Below, piece by piece: positions 1-6,466 of a stretch of DNA of 6,530 bases. The translations under genes and the position numbers were made by a program. Under the pieces are notes generated by a model. The model made no database searches, was not told the DNA's origin, and worked only from the letters and a program-made list of their open reading frames with translations. Each line of letters starts with the position of its first letter. Position 1 is the stretch's first letter. The stretch covers positions 1 to 6,530 of the forward strand of contig CALDNG010000215.1 in the NCBI GenBank assembly GCA_937915285.1. The letters run 5' to 3'. This DNA comes from an uncultured Desulfomonile sp. (GTDB lineage: Bacteria; Desulfobacterota; Desulfomonilia; Desulfomonilales; Desulfomonilaceae).

Positions 1-1
1 T

Positions 2-1915
2 TTAAGAATTACCGGCCGTGATGTCATATACGTCTGCGCTTCTGACGCTCATGGAGCCCCAATAGAAATAAACGCCTCGCGCCGAGGTGTCTCGCCACAA
101 CAGTTGGTGAACGAGTTTCATGACAGACATTATGCTGATTTTAGCCGTTTTGAAGTCGGTTTTGATGAATTTTACACCACTGATTCCGATGAGAATAAAA
201 AGCATTGTGAAATAATATACTTAAGGGCCAAAGAGAAGGGGAGCATTTCTGAAAGAGATATAGAGCAATTTTATTGTGATTCATGCAAACGTTTTCTCCC
301 TGACCGTTACATAAAGGGGATATGTCCCAAGTGTGGCGCCTCAGATCAGTACGGTGATGTGTGCGAATCGTGCGGAGCCATTTACAGGCCTACGGAATTG
401 ACTGAAGCACGTTGCGCACTGTGTGGAGCGCCTCCGGCAATGAGGACGTCCAAACACCTGTTCTTCAAACTCGACGATTTCTCAGGTTTTCTCAAGGAAT
501 GGACTTCTACCCCAGGAAGACTGCAGGACGAGGTTCGCTGTTTCGTGAACACCTGGATAGAGCAAGGCCTTAAGGATTGGGACATTTCCCGTGATGGGCC
601 GTATTTTGGGTTCAGGATTCCAGGAGAGGAAGATAAATATTTTTATGTCTGGCTGGATGCCCCGGTAGGTTACATAGCTGCAACCGAACGCTACTGCTCT
701 GATAAGGATGACAGAACAGTTGAAGAATACTGGCTTGATCACAATTCCGAAGTCGAAATTCACCACTTCATCGGAAAAGACATAGCATATTTTCACACTC
801 TGTTTTGGCCTGCAATGCTAAAGGGCGCAGATTACAGGCTACCTTCAGCAGTCCATGTTCACGGTTTCCTAACAATTGACTCCAGAAAGATGTCAAAAAG
901 CCGGGGCACGTTTATAACGGCACGTCAATTTGCCGACAACATTAATCCATGGTATCTGAGATATTACTATGCGACGAAACTGAACGATTCAATCGAAGAC
1001 GTCGACCTGAATGTAGAAGAGTTCGTGAACAGGACCAATGCTGAGCTGGTCAACAACATCACTAATCTGATTTCAAGGTCGATCGGTTTCATAAACAAAA
1101 GACTTGAATCAAGGCTCGGCCTTCTGCCCGAAGACTCGCAAGACTTCCAGGCTCAGGCATTGGGTTTGATGAATGAAATATATCACGATTACTCTAACCT
1201 GAAGATCTCGGCCGCCACGAGAAAGATCCTGGCTATATCGGACATGGCCAACAATTATGTGCAACACACCGAACCATGGAGTTCTATAAAAACTGACCCC
1301 GAAAAAGCCAGGAATGACCTCACCCTTGCCATAAATTGCGTCAAATTGATTGTCATAGCTCTCAAACCCATTTTGCCTTCATATTGTTCGAAAGTAGAGG
1401 AGATTCTTGGTTTGAGCCAGTTGCAGTGGTCTGACGCTAGCTTCGACCTGATAGATCGACCAATCGGAAGATTCGACAAACTTATAGACCGGCTTGAGCC
1501 TGGGGCTTTCCAGACTCTTGTTACAAACGTAGGTCAGGCTGAGGAAATAACCACAGATGCCCCTAAAATAGACTACGTTCCTTTCAAGGAAGAAATTACG
1601 ATAGACGATTTTGCGAAGGTTGATCTTCGCACAGGCCTGGTTTTGTCCGCCAGCGCAGTAGAGGGTTCAGACAAGCTACTGAGACTGGAAGTGGACTTAG
1701 GTGTTGAAACCAGAACGATATTTGCGGGGATACGAGAATCATACAAGCCTGAGGATCTTGAAGGCAAAACATTGATCATAGTCGCTAACCTCAAGCCCCG
1801 TAAAATGAGATTCGGAGTCAGTTCCGGGATGGCGCTGGCCGCAATCGGACTTGACGGTAAGCCGATCGCTCTAGGGCCCACTGCCGAAGTTGCGAGGGGT
1901 TCCGTCGTTAGATAA
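2..1915 (+). CDS. metG: Methionyl-tRNA synthetase, 5'-truncated by window edge
   Basis: Charges tRNA-Met with methionine in the cytoplasm, in two steps through methionyl-adenylate. The frame is open from base 2, so the gene starts upstream of the window. 637 residues are visible, and alignment from memory to E. coli MetG (677 aa) suggests about 38 residues are missing, including the HIGH signature. Visible class I landmarks are CASDAHG near the left edge, a connective-peptide zinc region with four CxxC pairs (275-286, 323-334, 362-373, 413-424), WLDAPVGY, HFIGKDIAYFH, and the catalytic KMSKS loop at 887-901. The anticodon-binding helical domain follows. A C-terminal tRNA-binding OB-fold (Trbp111/EMAP-like) runs from about 1595 to the end, with FAKVDLRTG, EGSDKLL and ANLKPRKMRFG. 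This domain normally drives homodimer formation. It stops with TAA, and no clear terminator follows. The ATG at 104 is internal, because homology continues upstream of it. Confidence 0.97.
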   Translation, partial: LRITGRDVIYVCASDAHGAPIEINASRRGVSPQQLVNEFHDRHYADFSRFEVGFDEFYTTDSDENKKHCEIIYLRAKEKGSISERDIEQFYCDSCKRFLPDRYIKGICPKCGASDQYGDVCESCGAIYRPTELTEARCALCGAPPAMRTSKHLFFKLDDFSGFLKEWTSTPGRLQDEVRCFVNTWIEQGLKDWDISRDGPYFGFRIPGEEDKYFYVWLDAPVGYIAATERYCSDKDDRTVEEYWLDHNSEVEIHHFIGKDIAYFHTLFWPAMLKGADYRLPSAVHVHGFLTIDSRKMSKSRGTFITARQFADNINPWYLRYYYATKLNDSIEDVDLNVEEFVNRTNAELVNNITNLISRSIGFINKRLESRLGLLPEDSQDFQAQALGLMNEIYHDYSNLKISAATRKILAISDMANNYVQHTEPWSSIKTDPEKARNDLTLAINCVKLIVIALKPILPSYCSKVEEILGLSQLQWSDASFDLIDRPIGRFDKLIDRLEPGAFQTLVTNVGQAEEITTDAPKIDYVPFKEEITIDDFAKVDLRTGLVLSASAVEGSDKLLRLEVDLGVETRTIFAGIRESYKPEDLEGKTLIIVANLKPRKMRFGVSSGMALAAIGLDGKPIALGPTAEVARGSVVR

Positions 1916-1939
1916 TTTTCTGGGTTCGACATATTTCGG

Positions 1940-1969
1940 ATGACTAGACTTCGATGAAATTATTATAAT
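1940..1969 (+). promoter_or_regulatory. Predicted sigma70-type promoter for trpB2
   Basis: A perfect TATAAT -10 hexamer lies at 1964-1969. Upstream, ATGACT at 1940-1945 matches four of six bases of the TTGACA consensus, with an 18-base spacer. The flanking sequence is AT-rich. The predicted start of transcription is about base 1976, which would give trpB2 a leader of roughly 67 bases. The promoter sits 25 bases after the metG stop, so trpB2 probably has its own transcription start. This is a consensus match by eye, not a mapped start. Confidence 0.6.
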
Positions 1970-1970
1970 A

Positions 1971-1996
1971 CCGGCTAACAGGATTCGCTGTTACGG
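1971..1996 (+). promoter_or_regulatory. Dyad/stem-loop at predicted trpB2 transcription start
   Basis: TAACAG (1976-1981) and CTGTTA (1988-1993) form a perfect six-base inverted repeat around a six-base loop. CCG (1971-1973) and CGG (1994-1996) can add three pairs across a two-base bulge. The inner stem begins almost exactly at the expected +1. It could therefore be an operator bound by a repressor, or a 5'-end hairpin stabilising the mRNA. No U-tract follows, so it is not a typical terminator. I do not recognise it as a TrpR or T-box element. Confidence 0.4.
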
Positions 1997-2028
1997 TCTG
2001 ACGCAGAACGATTATTCAAGCGCCGAAG

Positions 2029-2034
2029 AGGAGG
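2029..2034 (+). promoter_or_regulatory. Strong ribosome binding site for trpB2
   Basis: A full AGGAGG Shine-Dalgarno sequence lies eight bases before the ATG at 2043, which fixes the start codon and suggests efficient translation. It is the strongest such site in the window. Confidence 0.85.
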
Positions 2035-2042
2035 AATCAAAA

Positions 2043-3422
2043 ATGCCTGTAAAAATCCAGTTACGTGAAGACGAGATCCCGCGTGAATGGTACAATGTCG
2101 TTGCGGACATGCCCACTCGGATGCAGCCACCGCTTCATCCAGGGACATTCCAGCCCATCGCTCCGGAGGACCTGGCTCCCGTATTTCCGATGAATCTCAT
2201 CGAGCAGGAAGCCAGCACTGAGCGCTGGATCAAGATACCTGAAGAAGTCCTCGAAAAGCTCCTCATCTGGCGTCCCACTCCTCTATATCGCGCAGAAAGA
2301 CTCGAAAAATATCTAAATTGTCCCGTAAAAATTTATTACAAGAATGAAGGGGTCAGCCCTGCTGGAAGTCATAAGCCTAATACGGCAATCCCTCAAGTTT
2401 ACTACAACAAGCAGTTTGGTGTGAAACGCATAGCCACTGAAACGGGCGCCGGCCAGTGGGGCTGCGCCTTGAGCTTTGCCTGCAGCCAGTTCGGACTCGA
2501 GGCAAAGGTTTACATGGTGAGGGTTAGCTATGAGCAAAAGCCCTATCGTCGGTTGATGATGAACGCTTGGGGGGCCACATGTATTCCGAGCCCAAGCACA
2601 GAGACGGAAGCTGGTCGTAGCATTCTAGCGCAGGACCCGAATTCACCCGGGAGTCTGGGCATCGCCATCAGCGAAGCTGTCGAAGATGCAGTCACCAGTG
2701 AAGCTTTTGGACGTCCTCTAACCAGATATTCTCTAGGTAGCGTCCTCAATCACGTCCTACTTCATCAGACGGTCATAGGACTTGAGGCAAAAAAGCAGTT
2801 AGAACAGACGAATGATTATCCGGATGTAATTATCGGGTGCGCAGGTGGCGGAAGCAACTTTGCCGGCATAGCCTTCCCGTTCATCAGGGACAAGATGGCT
2901 GGAAAGAAGATCGACATCCTGGCAGTTGAACCGATGTCCTGTCCGACGCTCACCAAGGGCCCGTTTGCGTACGATTTCGGAGACGCAGTGAAGATGACAC
3001 CCCTTTTGCCCATGTTCACGCTAGGACACGCTTATGTGCCAGCGCCCATTCACGCCGGTGGACTGAGGTATCACGGAATGGCCCCCTTGGTAAGCCAACT
3101 GGTTCTCGACGGTTTGGTAGAACCTCGTGCTATCCCCCAATTGGAGACATTTGCAGCCGGTGTTGCCTGGGCCAGGACAGAGGGTTTCATCAGCGCCCCG
3201 GAAACCAACCATGCCTTGGCTGCCGTCATCCAAGAAGCCCTTAAAGCCAAGGAGGAGGGTAAAGAGAAAACCATTCTTGTAAACTGGAGTGGACACGGCA
3301 TTATAGATCTGCCGGCCTACGATTCTTACTTTCAGGGAAAACTGGTAGACTATGAAATGCTTCAGGATGACATAGATTGTTCTCTGAAGTGCTTGGAAGA
3401 GTATCCAAAGCCTTCGCTGTAA
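2043..3422 (+). CDS. trpB2: Tryptophan synthase beta-like enzyme, TrpB2 type (PLP-dependent)
   Basis: A 459-residue fold-type II PLP enzyme expected to condense indole with L-serine to give L-tryptophan. It belongs to the TrpB2 (TrpB-related) branch. Evidence is the N-terminal extension of about 75 residues before [12 protein letters not shown], and the lysine motif GSHKPNTA, where K111 (2373-2375) should form the Schiff base. TETGAGQWG follows, with E133 the likely catalytic glutamate. The cofactor phosphate loop is GGGSNFAG (268-275), and the SGHG motif lies near the C-terminus. TrpB1 has GSHKIN and AETGAGQHG, so Trp rather than His after GAGQ supports TrpB2. No trpA or other trp gene is adjacent. 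TrpB2 proteins often work without TrpA, so an indole-salvage or stand-alone role is likely. The start is fixed by the AGGAGG site; the gene has its own predicted promoter upstream and a hairpin downstream. Activity on another substrate, such as O-phosphoserine, cannot be excluded from sequence. Confidence 0.93.
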   Translation: MPVKIQLREDEIPREWYNVVADMPTRMQPPLHPGTFQPIAPEDLAPVFPMNLIEQEASTERWIKIPEEVLEKLLIWRPTPLYRAERLEKYLNCPVKIYYKNEGVSPAGSHKPNTAIPQVYYNKQFGVKRIATETGAGQWGCALSFACSQFGLEAKVYMVRVSYEQKPYRRLMMNAWGATCIPSPSTETEAGRSILAQDPNSPGSLGIAISEAVEDAVTSEAFGRPLTRYSLGSVLNHVLLHQTVIGLEAKKQLEQTNDYPDVIIGCAGGGSNFAGIAFPFIRDKMAGKKIDILAVEPMSCPTLTKGPFAYDFGDAVKMTPLLPMFTLGHAYVPAPIHAGGLRYHGMAPLVSQLVLDGLVEPRAIPQLETFAAGVAWARTEGFISAPETNHALAAVIQEALKAKEEGKEKTILVNWSGHGIIDLPAYDSYFQGKLVDYEMLQDDIDCSLKCLEEYPKPSL

Positions 3423-3430
3423 ACCAGTCT

Positions 3431-3458
3431 CAGGCGCTGCAAAATGTAGCGCCTGTTT
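3431..3458 (+). terminator. Hairpin after trpB2, probable weak-tailed terminator
   Basis: CAGGCGCT (3431-3438) pairs perfectly with AGCGCCTG (3448-3455). A further G-U and C-G pair leave a five-base AAAAT loop, giving about ten paired positions with a GC-rich core. Only three Ts follow directly, so intrinsic termination may be partial. It starts 8 bases after the trpB2 stop and 53 before the next gene. It could end the trpB2 transcript, or protect the 3' end while some transcription reads through. Confidence 0.6.
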
Positions 3459-3483
3459 CACTGATCCCCTGGAAAAACATCCG

Positions 3484-3768
3484 ATGACAGATGAAAAGGA
3501 TTTGAGTTCAAAAGAAATGAGATGTCCGCGACTGGGCGGACCAGTCCAGTTATCTTATTGTGAAGTCGAGAGTTCTGGTAAGCCTTGTCTCAAAATGATC
3601 AGTTGTTGGTCGCCTCAGTTCGACGTAACAACAATGCTCGCAGAAAAAATGGGGCCTGAAAATATGGAGGCCTATTTCAGTAAACAGGTCAAGCCGAAGG
3701 TTATCACGCTGATAGAACTCATAGAACAGGCTCGGAAAACACTTAAGGACACCAGTAAAGAATCATGA
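3484..3768 (+). CDS. Small four-cysteine protein of unknown function
   Basis: A 94-residue, probably cytoplasmic protein with no signal peptide or membrane segment. After a polar N-terminus come four cysteines at residues 14, 26, 35 and 41, in the pattern C-x11-C-x8-C-x5-C. They sit within RCPRLGGPVQLSYC, GKPC and ISCW. A metal-binding knuckle (zinc or Fe-S) is plausible but not shown. The C-terminal half is charged and probably helical (roughly residues 50-90). I recall similar short proteins with CPRLG...YC...PC...CW as hypothetical genes in sulfate-reducing and related bacteria, but cannot name a function. The ribosome binding site is weak (GGA about ten bases before the ATG). It follows the trpB2 hairpin and precedes the UDPGP gene by 49 bases, so it may be co-transcribed with the latter. 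Confidence 0.8.
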   Translation: MTDEKDLSSKEMRCPRLGGPVQLSYCEVESSGKPCLKMISCWSPQFDVTTMLAEKMGPENMEAYFSKQVKPKVITLIELIEQARKTLKDTSKES

Positions 3769-3817
3769 ATTTGTCTTGATTTGAACGATTCCTCAACAAA
3801 AAAATGGAATATAGAAT

Positions 3818-5215
3818 ATGTCAATAAAAGAGGCAGAGATTCTGATTCGACAAAAAATGACAACCCGGGGAATGTCTGAACACGCCATAGACATTTTCTT
3901 ATCCCAGGTTCTCGACATAACCTGTGGTAACTGTAGCCCTCCACATGATCTGAGAAACCTGTACGCTCCTGACTCAAGCCTGCTGCTTGATCCACCGCCT
4001 GATCGCGAGCAATCGCTGGAGCTTGAAAGGCGTGGGGAAAACCTGTTGGGTTCGGTTGTCATAATCAAACTAAATGGTGGTCGCAGCACTACAATGGGCG
4101 GCAATGTTCCCAAGGGCATACTGGTTGCGAAGAACGGCCTGAGTTACCTGGACATCATCTGTCAGCAGATCGAGGCTTTACGTCGGATTTGGCGGGTAAA
4201 CATACCTCTGGTACTCATGAACAGTTTCTTCACAGACGCTCTGACCCATCAGGTACTTCTCCAGAATGGATTTTCAGCGATCACGTTCGTACAAAAAGAA
4301 GTCCCCAGACTCCTGGAGGACAGCTTCTATCCGTTGGAAACCGGAACGGATGATGACTGGGCCCCACCCGGACATGGAGACATCTATGATAGCCTGAACG
4401 AGACAGGTGCGCTCGACGCATTGCTGGAACAGGGTATTCACTGGGCATTCATATCCAATATAGATAACCTGGCCGCCTCGCTCGATCCATGGATCCTTGG
4501 ACTGATGGACATGAAATCCATCGACTTCCTGCTGGAAGTTACGGATCGGACCGATGAAGACCGCAAGGGCGGCACTCTGGTCGTCAACACGGATCGTCTG
4601 GAGTTGCTTGAGATTGGTCAGGTCCCAGATGATCAACTCGACCTGTTCATGGATATACAAAAATTCAGGGTCTTCAATACCAACAACGTGTGGGTAAATC
4701 TCGATGCGCTCAAAAAACTGCTGCAAGACCAGGCTGTCAGGCTCCCTATAATACAGAACAGAAAAAACATTCGAGGAAAGAACATCATTCAGCTTGAAAC
4801 TGCGATGGGATCGGCCATGGGGTCATTCAACAATGCCCGTGGACTAAGGGTCGGCAGGGACCGTTTTTTCCCGACAAAAAAAATCGAGGACCTCTTCGTT
4901 CTGCAGTCGGACGCCTGCGTCATAGATGAAAACCACCGGATAAAACGTAACCCGAAGCGGCCCAGCGAATTGCCTCTTAGACCGCAGGTGAATTTTTCCC
5001 CTGATTTCATCAATTCCCCATTGAAGATTCCCGAAAAATTTGCCGACTGGTCAACCCTCTCTTTGGTCGAGGCCGAATCCTTGACCGTTTCCGGTCCCGT
5101 TTTCTTCGAGTCCGACGTAACAATTAAGGGTAAGGTAGTTATCAGATCTTCTGAAAATTCTGACTGTGTCATACCGAAAGGATCCATACTGAAAGACACT
5201 GAGATCATTTGCTGA
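3818..5215 (+). CDS. UTP-glucose-1-phosphate uridylyltransferase, eukaryotic-type UDPGP family
   Basis: A 465-residue enzyme predicted to make UDP-glucose and pyrophosphate from UTP and glucose-1-phosphate. It matches the UDPGP family (eukaryotic UGP2-like), not bacterial GalU. Visible blocks are KLNGG (84-88), VPLVLMNSF-like IPLVLMNSF (129-137), PPGHGD (183-188), SNIDNL (213-218), KGGTL (250-254), FNTNNVW (286-292) and QLETAMG (325-331). FFPTK (350-354) places K354 where the conserved active-site lysine of UGP2 lies. The C-terminal part (about 415-465, with LTVSGPV and VTIKGKVVI) looks like the left-handed beta-helix end of this family. The glycine-rich loop is odd: after LNGG it reads RSTTMGG rather than the usual LGTSMG. 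ATG 3818 is the first start after an in-frame TAG at 3812, with a weak ribosome binding site. The gene ends with tandem TGA TAG stops. Its neighbours ManC and a hexomutase fit sugar-nucleotide synthesis. A different sugar-1-phosphate substrate remains possible. Confidence 0.88.
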   Translation: MSIKEAEILIRQKMTTRGMSEHAIDIFLSQVLDITCGNCSPPHDLRNLYAPDSSLLLDPPPDREQSLELERRGENLLGSVVIIKLNGGRSTTMGGNVPKGILVAKNGLSYLDIICQQIEALRRIWRVNIPLVLMNSFFTDALTHQVLLQNGFSAITFVQKEVPRLLEDSFYPLETGTDDDWAPPGHGDIYDSLNETGALDALLEQGIHWAFISNIDNLAASLDPWILGLMDMKSIDFLLEVTDRTDEDRKGGTLVVNTDRLELLEIGQVPDDQLDLFMDIQKFRVFNTNNVWVNLDALKKLLQDQAVRLPIIQNRKNIRGKNIIQLETAMGSAMGSFNNARGLRVGRDRFFPTKKIEDLFVLQSDACVIDENHRIKRNPKRPSELPLRPQVNFSPDFINSPLKIPEKFADWSTLSLVEAESLTVSGPVFFESDVTIKGKVVIRSSENSDCVIPKGSILKDTEIIC

Positions 5216-5314
5216 TAGAATGGCATTCGACAGGGGCACGACTCCGTATTCATGAACTTTTGTCATTCTTGATTAAACAGTAATAGAGTCAACAACTCAT
5301 AGAGGCTCTAGGCG

Positions 5315-5319
5315 AGGAG
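5315..5319 (+). promoter_or_regulatory. Ribosome binding site for manC
   Basis: AGGAG lies nine bases before the ATG at 5329 and fixes the start. Directly upstream is a short perfect dyad, TAGAG-G-CTCTA (5300-5310), whose arms are too short to call an operator. The rest of the 113-base gap after the UDPGP gene shows no convincing promoter or terminator, only a loose TTGTCA (5260-5265) with a poor TAATAG 15 bases on. Confidence 0.75.
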
Positions 5320-5328
5320 ACTATTAAC

Positions 5329-6402
5329 ATGCTGCACTGTGTGATAATGGCGGGTGGCAGCGGGACGCGGTTCTGGCCCCAGAGCAGAAAACATCAACCG
5401 AAGCAACTACTTAATATTGTAGGCGAGAAAACTATGATTCGTGCCACGGTTGAGAGGGTCCTACCTTTGATACCGTTTGACAGAATGCTTGTAGTGACCG
5501 GTGGATCTCATGAGGAAAAAATAAGGGCACAACTGCCTGAAATAGATTCAAATTCCGTGGTGGCAGAGCCGATTGGAAGGAATACTGCTCCGTGCATCGC
5601 ATTGGCTGCTTACAAATTGAGGAAAATCGACCCTGAAGGAGTCATGGCAGCTTTACCGGCGGACCACCTCATAGGACAGGAGCGAGAATTCATTAAAGCG
5701 CTCCAGTCAGCGTATAATATGGCGCTTGAGACCCAGAGCTTGATCACATTCGGAGTGATACCAGACAGACCCGAGACCGGATACGGCTATATACAGAGGG
5801 GAGAGGTTGTATCGGAAAATGATGGGTTCCAGGCCTACAAGGCGCTAAGGTTTGTAGAAAAACCCGATCTAAAAACGGCGCAGTCCTATTTGGCAAAGGG
5901 GGACTACTTGTGGAATAGCGGGATGTTTGTCTGGAAGATCTCCACAATAATAGAGGCCTTTGAGAGATATCTCCCTGCGTTGAGCCGTGCTATGGAAAAT
6001 GTTGCGCCAGCGCTGAATACGGATGCAGAAGCAGAGGCAGTCAATCAACTCTATGAGGAGTTACCGGACATTTCAATAGATTACGGAATACTTGAGAGAT
6101 CAGAACATGTATTGGTAATTCCAATAGACGTCGGCTGGAACGATGTCGGGAGTTGGACTTCACTTCAGAATGTATGGAACACAGATGAGGATGGTAATGC
6201 GGTGAAGGGTCAAACACTGAGTCTGAGATCATCGGGCTGTGTGGTTTCTTCACCACAAAAATTGACCGCTCTGGTGGGTGTTCAGGACCTCATCATTGTA
6301 GATACGCCGGACGCAATCCTGGTCTGCCGCAAGGACAGCGCTCAGGACATCAAGCAATTACAAATACTACTCAGAGAAAGAGGATATCAGGGACTTTTGT
6401 GA
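5329..6402 (+). CDS. manC: Mannose-1-phosphate guanylyltransferase (GDP-mannose pyrophosphorylase), single-domain
   Basis: Makes GDP-mannose and pyrophosphate from GTP and mannose-1-phosphate in the cytoplasm. The 357-residue protein opens with the nucleotidyltransferase signature GGSGTRFWPQSR (9-20) and PKQ (24-26). EPIGRNTAP (80-88), PADH (110-113), FGVIPDRPETGYGYI (141-155), FVEKP (175-179, sugar-phosphate region), WNSGMF (195-200), SIDYGILER and DVGWNDVGSW (267-276) follow. All are characteristic of the ManC/GMP family. The C-terminal stretch (about 285-357) corresponds to the short beta-rich tail of the monofunctional form. The fused phosphomannose isomerase domain of bifunctional enzymes (about 470-480 aa) is absent, so isomerase activity would need another gene. 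The next gene encodes the mutase that makes its substrate. The start is set by an AGGAG site nine bases upstream. Confidence 0.95.
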   Translation: MLHCVIMAGGSGTRFWPQSRKHQPKQLLNIVGEKTMIRATVERVLPLIPFDRMLVVTGGSHEEKIRAQLPEIDSNSVVAEPIGRNTAPCIALAAYKLRKIDPEGVMAALPADHLIGQEREFIKALQSAYNMALETQSLITFGVIPDRPETGYGYIQRGEVVSENDGFQAYKALRFVEKPDLKTAQSYLAKGDYLWNSGMFVWKISTIIEAFERYLPALSRAMENVAPALNTDAEAEAVNQLYEELPDISIDYGILERSEHVLVIPIDVGWNDVGSWTSLQNVWNTDEDGNAVKGQTLSLRSSGCVVSSPQKLTALVGVQDLIIVDTPDAILVCRKDSAQDIKQLQILLRERGYQGLL

Positions 6403-6410
6403 TTCCAGAC

Positions 6411-6438
6411 ACGAAGAAATTGCTTTTATTTCGTTTTT
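6411..6438 (+). terminator. Weak stem-loop with T-run between manC and the hexomutase gene
   Basis: ACGAAG (6411-6416) can pair with TTTCGT (6429-6434), including one G-U pair, with two more pairs after a mismatch. A run of five Ts ends the structure (6434-6438). The stem is AT-rich and imperfect, so at most it would give partial termination, perhaps lowering expression of the downstream mutase relative to manC. It may also be chance in an AT-rich gap. Confidence 0.25.
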
Positions 6439-6466
6439 GAATTTATTTGATTGAAAAGAGGTTGCT

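Noticed and set aside
104..106. ATG at 104 as the start of metG
   Set aside because: The same frame is open to base 2 and encodes conserved MetRS sequence (VICASDAHG-like VYVCASDAHG region) upstream of it, so the gene simply runs off the left edge.
1976..2042. Tryptophan attenuator or T-box in the trpB2 leader
   Set aside because: The leader is only about 67 bases, has no ATG-initiated peptide with Trp codons, and lacks T-box features such as the antiterminator bulge or a terminator with U-run.
3021..3461. 146-codon minus-strand open frame over the 3' end of trpB2
   Set aside because: Antisense to a well-conserved gene and overlapping its terminator hairpin; the protein has no recognisable motif.
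3771..3817. Promoter for the UDPGP gene using TTGAAC (3781) and TATAGA (3810)
   Set aside because: The spacing of 23 bases is far too long and the -10 would overlap the start codon region.
4274..4726. 150-codon minus-strand open frame inside the UDPGP gene
   Set aside because: Shadow of conserved coding sequence (PPGHGD to FNTNN blocks) with no motif of its own.
4789..5253. 154-codon open frame on the minus strand
   Set aside because: It lies antisense to the C-terminal part of the UDPGP gene, whose motifs are clear; the translated product shows no recognisable domain.
5218..5310. Short dyads GAATG-G-CATTC (5218-5228) and TAGAG-G-CTCTA (5300-5310) before manC
   Set aside because: Five-base arms of this kind are expected several times by chance in a window this long; they differ from each other and match no operator I recognise.
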